Source: Anomaloglossus baeobatrachus (taxonomy: Eukaryota > Chordata > Amphibia > Anura > Aromobatidae). Taken from it: 64,000 bases of DNA. A program made the translations under genes and the position numbers. Every line of letters starts with the position of its first letter. The first letter of the stretch is position 1. The stretch lies in assembly GCF_048569485.1 (NCBI RefSeq), contig NC_134357.1:67699198-67763197 (forward strand). The letters are read 5' to 3'. This document shows, piece after piece, positions 1-11,885 of the stretch. Under the pieces are notes generated by a model that searched no databases, was not told the DNA's origin, and was given only the letters and a program-made list of their open reading frames with translations.

Positions 1-12
1 GTGACGCCCGCA
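1..12. mobile_element. 3' end of PIF/Harbinger-type MITE
   Basis: The first 12 bases equal the end of the MITE at 39523-40085 and are followed by its TTA target copy at 13-15. The body lies outside the window. Confidence 0.7.
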
Positions 13-15
13 TTA

Positions 16-428
16 GTGTATGTAAACTTGCACGTTTTTGTAGTTGCATTTTTCCGGACAAGAGATGCAGAAATGGTGCAGAAATCTCTTCATCCAATTA
101 GCAACGTGTGCACATAGCCTTATGGCACATTGACATGCAATTATTGCAATATATAACAATAACGACAGTCTCCTATAAACACCAGTCATAGGTTGACCTT
201 CATGGCAGTGCCGCCATGGCAGGTGAAGCTTTGTTGGGCTTTCTGATGTTGGATGCAGATATAGTGGCTGTGTAACTCGACAATTATCTGCCAATGAAGT
301 TGCAGACTCAACTACTGAGCATGCACCAAAGACAGGACTTGACAACGAGCATGCCAGTAGATCCAATGAAAAGAAGGGGTTAAAATTATGTCATTTTTGT
401 TCACATCATTTGTCGCGCTTTCTTCCAG
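16..428. other. Intronic or intergenic stretch, nothing recognised
   Basis: This stretch leads up to the first CUB exon. It ends in a pyrimidine-rich tract and an AG at 427-428 that suit a splice acceptor. I see no other exon, repeat or known element. The same sequence is at 40089-40501. Confidence 0.5.
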
Positions 429-555
429 CACCGTCATGCGGGGGCAGTCTGAATGATGAAACAGGATTTATAAATGGTTATTCCTATTACAGTTATTGCA
501 TCTGGATAATTGAGGTCCCATATAATTGTATCTTCATATACTTCAGTAGTATACA
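429..555 (+). CDS. CUB domain, first-half exon (host gene)
   Basis: This 127-nt exon is flanked by a pyrimidine tract plus AG (427-428) and a GTAAGT donor at 556. Read from phase 1 it encodes 41 residues starting P-S-C-G-G-S and including Y-C-I-W-I-I-E-V, which is the start of a CUB domain with its first two cysteines. It ends in phase 2, which is the phase needed by the exon at 705. CUB domains are ~110-residue extracellular beta-sandwiches that bind protein or carbohydrate ligands. The closest style is that of DMBT1/CUZD1-like CUBs, but I cannot name the gene. Transcription is inferred only from splice signals and domain fit. Confidence 0.85.
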
Positions 556-704
556 GTAAGTAATATTTACACGTGCACTAACATTTGTTTTTACAAACCC
601 CCCCCTTTTGGTTTTCTTTTAACCCTCTCCCCAGAATAACTTAATGTTTCATATTGTATAATTAATTAGTTATTTAATTTAATAGAATTTCTCTTTTTTT
701 ATAG

Positions 705-910
705 TATGCGAAGTAATGGTGGTATTTGCAGTTACGACTACGAGTATTTGATAATATATGACGGAGATGTCGAGAATCACATTGAACTTGGCATGATTTG
801 CGAGCAAACAACTCAAAGGTTTTACACATCATTCAACTTCATTACCTTGATATTTGTTAACCCATACGACTATGGAGAGTTTGAAATGGTGTTTATCATA
901 TGCTTTTCAG
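705..910 (+). CDS. CUB domain, second-half exon (host gene)
   Basis: This 206-nt exon has the acceptor ...TTTTTTTATAG and the donor TTTTCAG/GTAATA. It starts by completing the codon left open by the exon at 429 and ends in phase 1. It encodes 68 full codons including C-S-Y-D-Y-E-Y-L-I-I-Y-D-G and L-G-M-I-C, which hold the third and fourth CUB cysteines and the conserved YDY..I.DG strand. The Asp of YDY is one of the residues used in calcium-binding CUBs. With the 429 exon it gives ~110 residues, the normal CUB length. Reading past 910 runs into intron and stops at 942. Confidence 0.87.
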
Positions 911-1797
911 GTAATATGTGTAATAATTCATCAAATCGATAGTTTATTAATGACATGTTAAAGGGGTTGTCTACTTTCACAAAGTCCAGGTCACTGGGAG
1001 CAGTTTGTTATATAAAAATCACAAATTGTGCTCTACTCACCATCCTTGACTCAAGCAAGGCACGTACATAAAAATCATGGGGGAAATAGCAAAAGTCTTA
1101 ATTGGACTCCCGCTCTCTTGCACCCCAAAAAAAATACAATAAACTATGCAGGCCACAGTCACAGAAGGACATAGTTCCCAATTATTAATGACAGGGAAAG
1201 CTACATATTATTGGGGCAGTTCAGAGTAATATCGCTCCTAACTTACTTCAAATTCAAAAATTCAAATTAAAAAATCCACACAAGTCAATTTCCACATGAA
1301 TATTCTCATCAGCTCGCGGGAGGGATTATTGAAATCTCATTAATTTATCTGCTAATGGATTTTCAATTACAAATCAAGAAAGAATATAAGCTCAACCAAA
1401 AAGAGAGGGGAGCCAGCACATATGCAAATGGCATGCATCAAATAAAAGTGTAAATTCACGGATTTATTCCAACTCTACTATAATACAAAATGAGATCTTT
1501 AGCAACCAATTGATCAACTGTTTGAGCCACCCCTGCCATGTCATGGCGAATCTCAACAGGGGGTCCTACTCTATATTTTATATTTCATCGTGCCATGTGG
1601 CCTCCTAGATAAATTAAAAGCTGAACCATATTGGAGCAACAAATATCATTATTTTTTACTCTGTGATATCGCACTTCTCACAGTATATTCCTCAGTGTAT
1701 CATGAAGGATTACTTTATTATGCACTGTTATTACTATGGTTGATATTGTGCTTACTAAAATTAATTCAATTTTTCCTTTTTTCTATGTTTTAACTAG
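911..1797. other. Intron between CUB and linker exons
   Basis: No coding exon is visible here. A stretch near 958-985 (AAAGGGGTTGTCTAC...) resembles the edge of a dispersed repeat, but I find no matching far end. The last part, from ~1620, is shared with every inner unit and leads into the Thr-rich exon. Confidence 0.5.
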
Positions 1798-1839
1798 CAC
1801 CCTCTACTACTCCTACTACTACTACTCCTAGTACTACTA
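1798..1839 (+). CDS. Thr/Ser/Pro-rich linker exon, U0
   Basis: This 42-nt exon sits between a strong pyrimidine tract ending TTTTAACTAG and a GTAAGT donor. It is phase 1-1 and encodes PSTTPTTTTPSTT, which suits a heavily O-glycosylated, mucin-like linker between extracellular domains. The phase matches the end of the CUB exon at 705-910. Seven more copies in the window keep the frame and both splice sites while varying in length by multiples of three. Confidence 0.7.
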
Positions 1840-1975
1840 GTAAGTTGTAATGAAGCATTATCCTCTAACTGTTCTTGTATTAAGGCTCTTATATATTGTA
1901 TTATGTTTCATTATGCTCTGAGTTACATTTTACAAATTCTAAGGTACAAAGTATTTATTTTTCTTATTCTCTTAG

Positions 1976-1999
1976 CTCTCCCAATACCAGGCTCACCTA
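1976..1999 (+). CDS. Possible Pro-rich linker microexon, U0
   Basis: This 24-nt stretch lies between TTCTCTTAG and GTAAGTG and is phase 1-1, encoding LPIPGSP. An alternative acceptor at 1989-1990 would leave a 9-nt exon, also phase 1-1. In most inner units the TTAG acceptor is changed to TTAC, so the exon may survive only in U0. It could be an accidental splice-like pair. Confidence 0.4.
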
Positions 2000-2030
2000 G
2001 TAAGTGTAATATATGTAATTACACATTTAA

Positions 2031-3473
2031 CCCCTTAGCGACCCATGATGTACTGCGTAGGTCATGGATTGTGTGCGGTTAATCCCTCACCCCTGCCGTG
2101 GGCAGGCCGCAGTGATCCACGCACATATCAGCTGATTTCAACAGCTGACGTGTGTCTGCTAGTCGCGAGTGGAATCGCTTCCACCTGCGACTATTAACCC
2201 CTTACATCTCGCTGCCAAAATCTGGCAGCGCGATTTATATGCGCGCCGGCATTATGCTGACCCCGCCCCCATCGGAAGTGACGTGACATGATCACGTGAC
2301 TTACGTAGCACAGGGTCATGTAATGACACTTATAGCTAACATGAGTCACTTCCTCTCAATGCCAGAATACTGCCGGCATTGAAAGTAAAGCAGAATATCT
2401 GCAGCTCTTAAGGGGGCTTTACATGCTGTGACATCGCTAGCAATCTCGTTAGCGATCTGACATCCCAGATCGCAGATGCGATCTGCCGAGATCGCACATA
2501 GAGCGTTTTTATAGCGCCGGTCGCATCTGCGATCTGGTGTGTCACATCGCTAACAGCGATGTCACAGCGTGTAAAGCACCCTTTAGCTCTGCAGCTGTGA
2601 TCTGGAGATATGGCATAGCGATCAGATTCTTGATCCATATAGCCCCCTAGGGAGACTAGTAAAATAAAAAAAAGTTAAAAAAAGTTTTAAAAAATTAAAA
2701 AAAAAAAACAAAAAACAAAAACCCTAAAAGTTCAAATCATCCCCCTTTTCACACCATTGAAAATTAAAGGGTTAAAAAAAATAAAAAAATACACATATTT
2801 CATATCACCGCGTTCATAAATGCCCGATAATTTAAAATATAAAATCAAATAATCTGATTTGTAAATGGCGTAGCAGCAAAAAAATTCCATAAGCCAAAAT
2901 TAAGTTTTTTGGTCGGCGCAAATTTTGCGTAAAATGAAATAAAAGGCGATCAAAATGTAGCATCTGCACAAAAATAGTACAGGTAAAAACGCCAGCTCGA
3001 GACACAAAAAATAAGTCATCACTGAGCCAAAGATCCAGAAAAATGAGAACGCTACGGGTTTTAGAAAATGCCGCAAAACGTGCACCACTTTTTTTGGACA
3101 AGCTTGTGAATTTTTTTAACCCCTTAGATACAAGTAGACCTATTCATTTTTGAAGTCTTGAACTTGCACCGCCCTCAGGAATCACACTGTCACATCAGTC
3201 TTACCATATAGTGAACACGGGGAATAAAATATCTTAAAAACTAATGTACGATCACACTTTATTTGCAGTTTTTCTACACTTGGAATTAATGTGCCACTTT
3301 CCAGTACAGTGTATAGTAAAACTTATGGTTTCATTTAAAACTACAACTTGTCCCGAAAAAACAAGCCCTTATATGGCAAGATTGATGGAAAATTTAAAAA
3401 TCTTACGGCTCTTGGAAAAAAGAGAGGAACCCCCCCCCTGGAAAAACGCAAAATGCCTGGGGACTGAAGAGGG
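2031..3473. mobile_element. piggyBac-type non-autonomous element, copy A
   Basis: It is bounded by TTAA on both sides (2027-2030 and 3474-3477). The termini start CCCCTTAGCGACCC and end GGGACTGAAGAGGG. The inner units carry the empty site CATTTAATGAAAAC at the same place, so the insertion and its TTAA target are supported by direct comparison. No transposase is present. It includes A-rich low complexity at ~2660-2790 and a nested MITE at 2411-2582. Confidence 0.75.
2411..2582. mobile_element. PIF/Harbinger-type MITE nested in the piggyBac-type element
   Basis: This 172-bp element has terminal inverted repeats AGGGGGCTTTACA / TGTAAAGCACCCT and a TTA target duplication at 2408-2410 and 2583-2585. 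Its interior is strongly palindromic, built from GATCGCAGATGCGATC-like blocks. It is non-coding. Confidence 0.7.
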
Positions 3474-3812
3474 TTAATGAAAATATGTTTATTTTCGTGG
3501 TGTAAATAATCAGGTGTCAATGGAATTTGGGGAAAGCCCATATTTATAAAGTCATGACCCCACTTGTTTTCTAAAATCTGTCAGAAAAAGAGGGTGAGGG
3601 GTTATACTTGTAGTTTGCAGTCTTAGGAAGAGAAGAATATGAGTCACAGAAAATGAGCAAAAATATACAGGTATATCTAAAAGTCATCAAATATTCAGGA
3701 CACCATTGCTTAATGCACATCATGAGGAGGCCATCAGGACATATGGTGGTCCTTCACTACGGACTTAATTTATGGTATATATTAATTTTCTCCTTTTCTT
3801 AACCCTATGTAA

Positions 3813-6313
3813 GGGCTCCGCCACACATCCGTGAAAACCACGTCCGTGTAAAACGGGCCGTTTTTCGGGTCTGTTTTCCGTTTTTTTAGGCCCGTTCTTA
3901 TGGTATGTGTGGCCTGCGTATGTATCCCGTATGCTAGCCGTATGTGCGTGTGGAATGTCCGTGTGTGCGTGAGTGAAATAACTGACGTGTGTGCGTTGTC
4001 CGTGTGAAATGTACGTGTGTGATGCAAAATGTCGTTACTACATGTCGGAAGACAGAGTAGCGGGATGAGAATGAACTCGGGTGAACTTCACCCGACTTCA
4101 TTGTCATGCCGCGGCTCTGTCTTTGTGCCGTGTACTGATTAGCGGTCACCTGTGAAGTATTCACCGTTGACCGCTAATCCCCCGAGTGACTGAAGTGTCC
4201 CCCCCTCTCTCATACTCACCGTTCCCCGATCACCGGCGCTGCACGGCATTCACACTGTTCCGGCGGCTTTTTCTAATTTGAAAAAGCCGGCCGCTCATTA
4301 AACAATCTCGTATTCCCTGCTTTCCCCGCCCACCGGCGCCTGTGATTGGTTGCAGTCACACACGCCCACCACGCTGAGTGACAGCTGTCTAACTGTACCC
4401 AATCACAGCAGCCGGTGGGCGTGTATATACTGTGCAGTGAAATAAATAAATAAATAATTAAAAAAACCGGTGTGCGGTCCCCCCCATTTTAATACCAGCC
4501 AGATAAAGCCATACGGCTGAAGGCTGGTATTCTCAGGATGGGGAGCTCCACGTTATGGGGAGCCCCCCACCCTAACAATATCAGTCAGCAGCCGCCCAGA
4601 ATTGCCGCATACATTATATGCGACAGTTCTGGGGCTGTACCCGGCTCTTCCCAATTTACCCTGGTGCGTTGGCAAATCGGGGTAATAAGGAGTTATTGGC
4701 AGCCCATAGCTGCCAATAAGTCCTAGATTAATCATGTCAGGCGTCTCCCTGAGATTCCTTCCATGATTAATCTGTAAGTAACAGTAAATAAACACACACA
4801 CCCGAAAAAATCCTTTATTAGAAATAAAAAACACAAACAAATTCCCTCATTACCAATTTATTAACCCCGACAAACCCTCCATGTCCGGCGTAATCCACGG
4901 ACTCCAGCGTCGCTTCCAGCTCTGCTGCATGTAGGTGACAGGAGCAGCAGAAGACACCGCCGCTCCGGTCACCTCCACGCAGCTAATGAGATGAGTAGCG
5001 CGATCAGCTGCTGTCAGTCAGCTAAATCGCGGCCACTACTGGATCCAGCGATGGCCGCAGGTAACCTGAGTGACAGCAGCTGATCGCGCTACTCATCTCA
5101 TTAGCTGCGTGGAGGTGACCGGAGCGCCGGTGTCTTCTGGTGCTCCTGTCACCTCCATGCAGCAGAGCTGGAAGCGACGCTGGAGTCCGTGGATTACGCC
5201 GGACATGGAGGGTTTGTCGGGATTAATAAATTGGTAATGAGGGAATTTGTTTGTGTTTTTTATTTCTAATAAAGGATTTTTTCGGGTGTGTGTGTTTATT
5301 TACTGTTACTTACAGATTAATCATGGAAGGAATCTCGGGGAGACGCCTGACATGATTAATCTAGGACTTATTGGCAGCTATGGGCTGCCAATAACTCCTT
5401 ATTACCCCGATTTGCCAACGCACCAGGGTAAATCGGGAAGAGCCGGGTACAGCCCCAGAACTGTCGCATATAATGTATGCGGCAATTCTGGGCGGCTGCT
5501 GACTGATATTGTTAGGGTGGGGGGCTCCCCATAACGTGGAGCTCCCCATCCTGAGAATACCAGCCTTCAGCCGTATGGCTTTATCTGGCTGGTATTAAAA
5601 TGGGGGGGGACCGCACGCCGTTTTTTTTAATTATTTATTTATTTATTTCACTGCACAGTATAGACACGCCCACCGGCTGCTGTGATTGGGTACAGTTAGA
5701 CAGCTGTCACTCAGTGTGGTGGGCATGTGTGACTGCAACCAATCACAGGCGCCGGTGGGCGGGTAAAGTAGGGAATACGAGATTGATTAATGGGCGGCCG
5801 GCTTTTTCAAAATAGTAAAAGCCGCCGGAGTTTTTATAACAGCCGTGCAGCGCCGCACCGGAGATCGGGGAACGGTAAGTATGAGAGAGGGGGGGAAACT
5901 GACCGACAGACAGCTAGAGGGACAGATAAGACAGAGAGACCGACTGACAGACATAGAGACCGACCGACGGGTTGAGGGAGAGAACGAAACAGAAAAAGAA
6001 AAAAGACCGACATCACATGAAAAAAGCACAAAACGTACAGGGAGCAAATAGAGATGCGTCCGTGTAACTTGGACGTGCGCCCAGACCCATTGACTTTCAT
6101 TGGGTCCGTGCTGCGTGTTGCGTGCAGAAAACGGACATGCTGGCGTGAGACACGGACCAAAAAACGCATCACGGAGACGGACTCACGGACATAACCAAAA
6201 ACGCAATTGTAACCGCAGAGATATAGTAACATTGGTGCACGTTTGGCCGTGTCTCCAGTATACACGGAAACGGACCAAACACGCACGTGTTTCACGGATG
6301 TGTGTTTCAGGCC
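3813..6313. mobile_element. Large palindromic PIF/Harbinger-type element, copy A
   Basis: This 2501-bp non-autonomous element is flanked by TAA (3810-3812, 6314-6316). Its ends GGGCTCCGCCACACATCCGTG and GGCCTGAAACACACATCCG (reverse strand) form terminal inverted repeats. Inner units show the empty site CCCATGTAAAGCATGATAC. Most of the interior is one imperfect palindrome, and no transposase frame is seen. Copy B keeps only part of it. Confidence 0.75.
4213..5885. repeat. ~1.7-kb imperfect palindrome (foldback) inside the Harbinger-type element
   Basis: The left arm, starting with TCATACTCACCGTTCCCCG, is the reverse complement of the right arm ending CGGGGAACGGTAAGTATGA. Arms are near-perfect around 4440-4990 versus 5080-5640. 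The centre is near 5043. The arms include GGTGGGCG-rich and TTTATTTATTT blocks. Such a structure can form a hairpin or cruciform. Confidence 0.8.
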
Positions 6314-6517
6314 TAAAGCATGATACATCGTTTCTTCTTTTTTTTTTTGCAAGATTTAATTTATAATATATATTAATTTTCATGTTCCCAAAGGTTGTAA
6401 TGTTATATATTTCCCCCAGTTTTATGGCCCAAGAAGGTCTGCAAGAGTGTTTGTCTTTCTTTGCATATTATTGCCTTCTCCTGTCTTAAGTCAGTTGTTA
6501 TCTTATTGAAGGAGTTA

Positions 6518-7355
6518 GGGGTGCTTCACACACAGCGAACTCGCTGCCGAGATCGCTGCTGAGTCACGCTTTTTGTGACGCAGCAGTGACCTCATTAGCG
6601 ATCTCGCTGTGTGTGACACTGAGCAGCGATCTGGCCCCTGCTGCGAGATCGCTGCTTGTTACACACAGCCCTGGTTCGTTTTCTTCAAAGGCGCTCTCCC
6701 ACTGTGACACACAGATCGCTGTGTGGGACAGCGAGAGAGCGACGAAATGAAGCGAGCAGGGAGCAGGAGCCCGCATTTGGCAGCTGCGGTAAGCTGTAGC
6801 CAAGATAAACATCAGGTAACCAAGGTGGTTACCCAATATTTACCTTAGTTACCAGCCTCCGCAGCTCTCACTCTGCCTGTGCTGCCGGCTCCGGCTCTCT
6901 GCACATGTAGCTGCTGTACACATCATGTTAATTAACCCGATGTGTACTGTAGCTAGGAGAGCAAGGAGCCAGCGCTAAGCAGTGTGCGCGGCTCCCTGCT
7001 CTCTGCACATGTAGCTGCATTACACATCGGGTTAATTAACGCGATGTGTACTGTAGCTAGGAGAGCAAGGAGCCAGCGCTAAGCTAAGCAGTGTGCGCTG
7101 GTAACTAATGTAAATATCGGGTAACCATACCCGATGTTTACCTTAGTTACCAGTGTCCGCAGCTTCCAGACGCCGGCTCCGTGCAAGCGCAGCGTCGCTT
7201 GCACGTCGCTGCTGGCTGGGGGCTGGTCACTGGTCGCTGGTGAATTCTGCCTGTTTGACAGCTCACCAGCGACCATGTAGCGATGCAGCAGCGATCCTGA
7301 CCAGGTCAGATCGCTGGTCGGATCGCTGCTGCATCGCTAAAGTGTGAAGGCACCC
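6518..7355. mobile_element. PIF/Harbinger-type non-autonomous element, copy A
   Basis: This 838-bp element starts GGGGTGCTTCACAC and ends GTGTGAAGGCACCC, with TTA on both sides (6515-6517, 7356-7358). The empty site GGAAGGAGTTAAATGAGACC is seen in U2 at ~13145. The interior is rich in short AGCGATC palindromes and repeats of TACACATCGGGTTAATTAAC. It has no coding capacity. Confidence 0.78.
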
Positions 7356-7590
7356 TTAAATGAGACCTAAATCTATGTACAAACATCCCTATAAATTTAT
7401 ATCTAGCCAAGGGGAGTACATGAGTTCTGGGTGGCACTTAGAGCAAATTTTTCCAATTGCCATATTTGTCAAAGTGTGCAGAAGTTAAGCATGGTAGTTA
7501 GAAAGGGCAGCAGACAGGTCAGGAGTTCGATATTTCAACTTGTTTCTAGTTCTCATCTGCTGCAAATTGTCTCCCAAACCACTAATATTG

Positions 7591-7770
7591 TGGATCTTGT
7601 TTCCTCACGCACTTCATCAAGTTTATTTACTGTCTTTGAAATGGTTAGAGAAGAAAAATGTAAAAGGCTACTTTCTTCTTCTTGCCCTACTACCTGCACC
7701 AGTGACCCTATTCCCTCACACCTCCTCCAATTCCTTTTCCTTGCTACCTACCTAACCTACTTCCCCGATA
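7591..7770 (+). mobile_element. LINE-like reverse transcriptase fragment, U1
   Basis: One frame encodes LLSSSCPTTCTSDPIPSHLLQ, which resembles the block before the palm of CR1/L2-type LINE reverse transcriptases (...LDPIP..LL...). The catalytic motifs and element ends are missing. The open frame goes on to 7901 without further recognisable similarity. It is a dead fragment that predates the unit amplification. Confidence 0.45.
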
Positions 7771-8025
7771 TTACCTTTGTGACGGAGCTGCCCGAAACTG
7801 CCATGAAAACAATAATAACATGTATTCCTGAATTAAGTGAATCTGCCCAAACTAAACTTGAGGAAATTTTGTCAAAACTTCTCAGAGCCCTATCCTTATA
7901 ATGTATATTGAAGATCGCATGTGTTATATTCTGTTATTAACATTGTTAATATTGTGCTTTACAAAAATATTAAAGTTATTTCTTTTTCCCATTCTCTTCT
8001 AATGTTTTTTTTTTCTTTTAACCAG

Positions 8026-8040
8026 CATCAATTACAACGA
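8026..8040 (+). CDS. 15-nt Ser/Thr microexon, U1
   Basis: It lies after a long T-rich tract ending TTTTAACCAG and before GTAAGT. It is phase 1-1 and encodes S-I-T-T with split flanking codons, so it can join to the Thr-rich exons without shifting the frame. It is found in five units. Function is inferred from splice signals and phase only. Confidence 0.5.
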
Positions 8041-8235
8041 GTAAGTTATAATCAAGTCTTAATACAATATTTCGGGGCAAATGTAAAATCAAAATGGAAA
8101 ACTCTAAAAGAAAAACATTTTGACATATTTTGCGCATTTCTACATTTCTTCTATGATTTTGCATTTTGCTTGATTATAAAGGGCTGAGAACTGGTTAGAA
8201 TATAAAAATGTTTTACCTACTTCTGCTACTTCTAG

Positions 8236-8353
8236 ATGTCTTGCTGGAAGTGGTCATCTGATTAATTCTACTATTTTCAGTATTCTTTTTTCTACCTTCT
8301 AACGTCCATTTGTGTGCGTATGTCATCCGATAAACCTCGCACCATAATATTAG
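8236..8353 (+). pseudogene. Decayed CUB first-half exon, U1
   Basis: This 118-nt block lies between a CTTCTAG acceptor and a TTAG/GTGAG donor. Pieces in different frames resemble the exon at 429: C-x-A-G-S-G-H-L-I-N-S, then S-I-C-V-R-M with T-I-I-L just before the donor. The pieces do not share a frame and the in-phase reading has two stops. No second half follows, so the domain is lost in this unit. Confidence 0.35.
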
Positions 8354-9399
8354 GTGAGATACGGGTAGATGATTTGTTTAGTATCTACGTGACTGTACAC
8401 AGTGTGACTTGTCACTTATGTACATGTTATTATTGCTCAGTTTGAAGGTTTGCTCTGGTGACCTGTTGTTGCATGGCAGCTCTTCTCGGTGGATTTGTAT
8501 CTGGGACTTCCAGCCCTTCAGTTTAAGGGTTTACCATTGGGTAAACACCAGTTGAGTTCCTGCTGTGAGTTGGTTTGTTTTCCTTCCTAGCTCCTATCCA
8601 TTTCACCTTACATGAATGTGTTTTAATTCTCTCACCCTGAGTTTTTGTGTCTTCCTGCACACCTTCCTCTCTACTTGTTGGCAATGTGTTGCAGCCTGCC
8701 TTTTAGTCCCTCAAGATATATGAGAAATCGCTCTACGGTGATTTAGGTGGAAAGGTCCGAGGTCATGTTGTTAGTTGTGCGGCTAGGGTTTTTCTAGTCT
8801 CTACAGGGACCAGTTGGGTGCAGGCACGTTTTCTCCCTGTATTAGGTCTTCACCTTTTCTGTTACCCGTGTATGAGAGTGTTTATGTTCATAGCAAATGG
8901 TATCTCATGTGATGACTTAGAACCTAGTGAATGAAAGTCCCAGAAAACAGGGAAGTAGAGTAGAAAAATAAGATGATAAATTAATCAACCGGAGACTTTG
9001 TGGTAAGAGGAGCGTTATTTGGAGGGTTGGAAGAATACTGTAATTTTTTTTTCTTTACACCTACCGGCTGATTTAATTTGCATCAAATTTATTAAGCTGG
9101 AATAAAATTTCCCCCTGATTTAAGTGAATCTGCCCAAAGTGAACTTCATGAGATTTAGAAGCAGCTACCTGAGCACATTGTGCAGAAATTTCTTTAATGT
9201 ATTAACTTGTATCTATCCAAATAGCAAATATAACAATGCATCATTATTTTTTACTCTTTGATATCGCACTTCTCACAGTATATTCTCCAGTGTATCATGA
9301 AGGTTTAATTTATTATGCACTGTTATTAGTATGGTTAATATTCTGCTTACCAAGATTAAAATTAATTCAATTTTTCCTTTTTTTCTGTGTTTTAACTAG

Positions 9400-9435
9400 C
9401 CCGTCCTACTACTCATACTACTCCTAGTACTACTA
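9400..9435 (+). CDS. Thr-rich linker exon, U1
   Basis: This 36-nt, phase 1-1 exon encodes RPTTHTTPSTT. It has an intact pyrimidine tract, an AACTAG acceptor and a GTAAGT donor. It is six bases shorter than the U0 exon, so two codons were lost in frame. Confidence 0.65.
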
Positions 9436-9949
9436 GTAAGTTGTAATGAAGCATTATAATCTATCTATTCTTTTATTAAGACACTTATATATTGTATTAT
9501 GTTTCATTATGCTCTGAGTTACATTTTACAAATATTAAGGTACACTTTTTCCCATTCTCTTACCTTTCCCAACACCAAGCTCACCTAGTAAGTGTAATAT
9601 ATGTATTTAGACATTTAATGAAAACATTTTTTTTCCTGGTGTAAACAATCAGGTATCAATGGAATTTGGGGAAACCCCTTATTTATAAAGTCATAACCCC
9701 ACTTATTTTTTTAAAACCTGTCAGAAAAAGCGGGTGAGGGGTTATACTTGAGGTTTGTACGCTTAGGAAGAGAAGAATATGAGTCACAGAAAATGTGCAA
9801 AAATATACAGGTATATCTAAAACTGGTCAAACATTTAGGACACCATTGCTTGCTGCCAGGTCCGGCTCCAAGTTTTCGTGGGCCCCGGGCAAAAAAAGTC
9901 TCACTAAGCCCCATGCATGCACAGGCATGCACATACACAGATATGTACA

Positions 9950-11184
9950 TGTACCGCCCTGCGAGGGGCCCGGCCGTTTCTCCGCTTGCTCGGGCCGAGC
10001 CGCTCGAGGTCCGGGCTCGGGTTGTCGGTGGCATAAGCGCTTCCGGACTGGGGGCCACTTCACTCTGTTAAGGGAGAGGCGGTGGCGTGGTGGTGTGGGG
10101 TGAGGCGCACAGCTGGGGGAGGTCGCGTTGTCGTCCTACGGGTCGTGACGTCACCCACAGGTCGTGGTGACGGGATGCACCACAGCTGCGGCTGTAGAGA
10201 TGGGGGGGCTCGTCCGGGATCGGTGTTGCGGCCGCAGCCTAGATGTTAGACCTTCCGTGGGTAGGGGCGCTGTGTCCCAGGGCCTGGCGTGGAGGGCAGG
10301 GTGCTGGTGACGTGGTTGTCATCGAGGTGCAAGGTGCCGCGCTGCGGTGCAGTGTCGTGCCCGGGTGGCACTGGTGTACTCACGATTAATTCACACTCAG
10401 AGTCACTGGTAAACCAAAGTTCGGGTATGGTCGGGTCCCGCAGCCGGCTGCTTGTGTCCCCCTGTGAAATTGGTGGCGGCCCCTTTCCCATGCACCTTTA
10501 GTATGGTCTTTGGCTCCCCTGCCTGGGCAGTGGTAGCCCGCTCATCGGCGTTGAGCTGCCGGAGGAGCCCTCGGTTGCCCGCAGGTGCTGGCCCGTTGGA
10601 TGTTTGGCCCTTGGCGGTGGCACTCACCCGGTATCGGTGGGCTTTTGCCTTCTTTCGGGACTTTGGGTGTGGATGAACCTGTGAGGTCCAGCCAGCAATC
10701 AGTCAATTTGCTTAAACTCAGTGGCTTCTAAGCTAGGACGGGGTCTGAGTACCCGGTTTCTGGTGCTCCGGTACACGGTTGACTCCCCGGTTCAGGGCCG
10801 GCGGGCTCCAACCCTAGTCCGGTTCCTCTGGTTCTGTCGGTTGCTGTACCGGTACTCCTGCAGATGGCCACCACCGCCTGCCTGCCTGATGTTTCGGAGA
10901 TTTCAGGCTCTAACCCGGGTCCCTGACAGTTGTGCTCCTCTACAACTTCTGCCACTGTCCCTCTCTAAACTATTCTCTTGTTTGTATTTGCTGCCTCAGG
11001 GCAGTAGTCTCCTCGGTGGGCGTGCCTTTCTGCCTGACTCCGCCCACCTGGTGTCCCCTACTGGCCCTGAGGGAGGCATCAGGTCTCCCTTTCGGGTGAT
11101 GGGTGTGTCCTCACAGGGAATGGGTGTGTGTGTGTAATGTGGTAGGTGTTATTACCTGTGACCTCTGGGGTTCAGGGCGTCACA
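9950..11184 (-). mobile_element. Solo LTR fossil, U1
   Basis: On the minus strand it starts TGTGACGCCCTG and ends GCAGGGCGGTACA, flanked by TACA (9946-9949, 11185-11188). It is GC-rich, unlike its surroundings. U4 carries the empty site near 34937-34940. It has no internal coding region, so it is a solo LTR, probably Ty3/gypsy-like. It is old enough to have been copied with U1-U3. Confidence 0.6.
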
Positions 11185-11476
11185 TACACATACAGGAATA
11201 CATACATATTTGAAGACAAATTCACAAATACATAGATACACACACACACACACACTCACAAAGGGATATAAACTAACATACATAGATATACACATCATAC
11301 ATGCACACAGACACATTGCAGATATTTTTAAAATGGGGAGGCCGGCAGCAGCCTCGCTCACCTCCCACGCTTGACTCCATCCAGCTTCTCCAGAGCATGT
11401 GGCTTTGCAGACTGTACTCCATGATGACAGTCACTTTAACAGACGTAGCCGCGCACAGTGCACACTTGCACTGCTG

Positions 11477-11810
11477 TATTTACATCACAAGAAAGGCTGG
11501 GGGCTACAGTATATACATCACAGGAGGCGCTGGGGGCTACAGTATATATATATCACAGGAGAGGCTGGGGTCTGCAATATATACATCACAGGAGGGGCTG
11601 AGAGCTACAGTATTTACATCACAAGGGAGGCTGGGAGCTACAGTATATACTACTACTACATCACAGTAAAGGCTTGAGCTACTGTATATTCATCACAGTG
11701 GAGGTGTGGGCTACAGTATATACTTCACAGGGATGGCTGAGAACTACAGTATATACATCACAGGTGAGGCTGGAGGCTACAGTATATGCATCACAGGAGA
11801 GGCTGGGGGA
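11477..11810 (+). repeat. Minisatellite M1, U1
   Basis: Imperfect tandem units of about 33-36 bp run on the theme ACATCACAGGAGGGGCTG...CTACAGTATAT. Open frames across it are accidental. Confidence 0.85.
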
Positions 11811-11885
11811 ATAGACATTACTGGGTTATACACATTACTGGGAGACATACACATTACTGGGAGCTGAGAGGCTTAGACGTTACTG

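Noticed and set aside
4553-5534. Two 95-codon open frames on opposite strands with nearly identical products
   Set aside because: They are the two arms of the palindrome read in opposite directions and carry no known domain.
5834-6352. 172-codon minus-strand open frame
   Set aside because: It lies in the low-complexity right arm of the Harbinger-type element, with no domain and no splice or start context.
7431-7901. 156-codon open frame as a host gene
   Set aside because: Only a LINE-like motif is recognisable. The frame is interrupted in U2, U3 and U4', and there is no start support.
9711-10071. Overlapping ~80-115-codon open frames in GC-rich sequence
   Set aside because: They lie across the edge of the GC-rich LTR fossil and change frame between sister copies.
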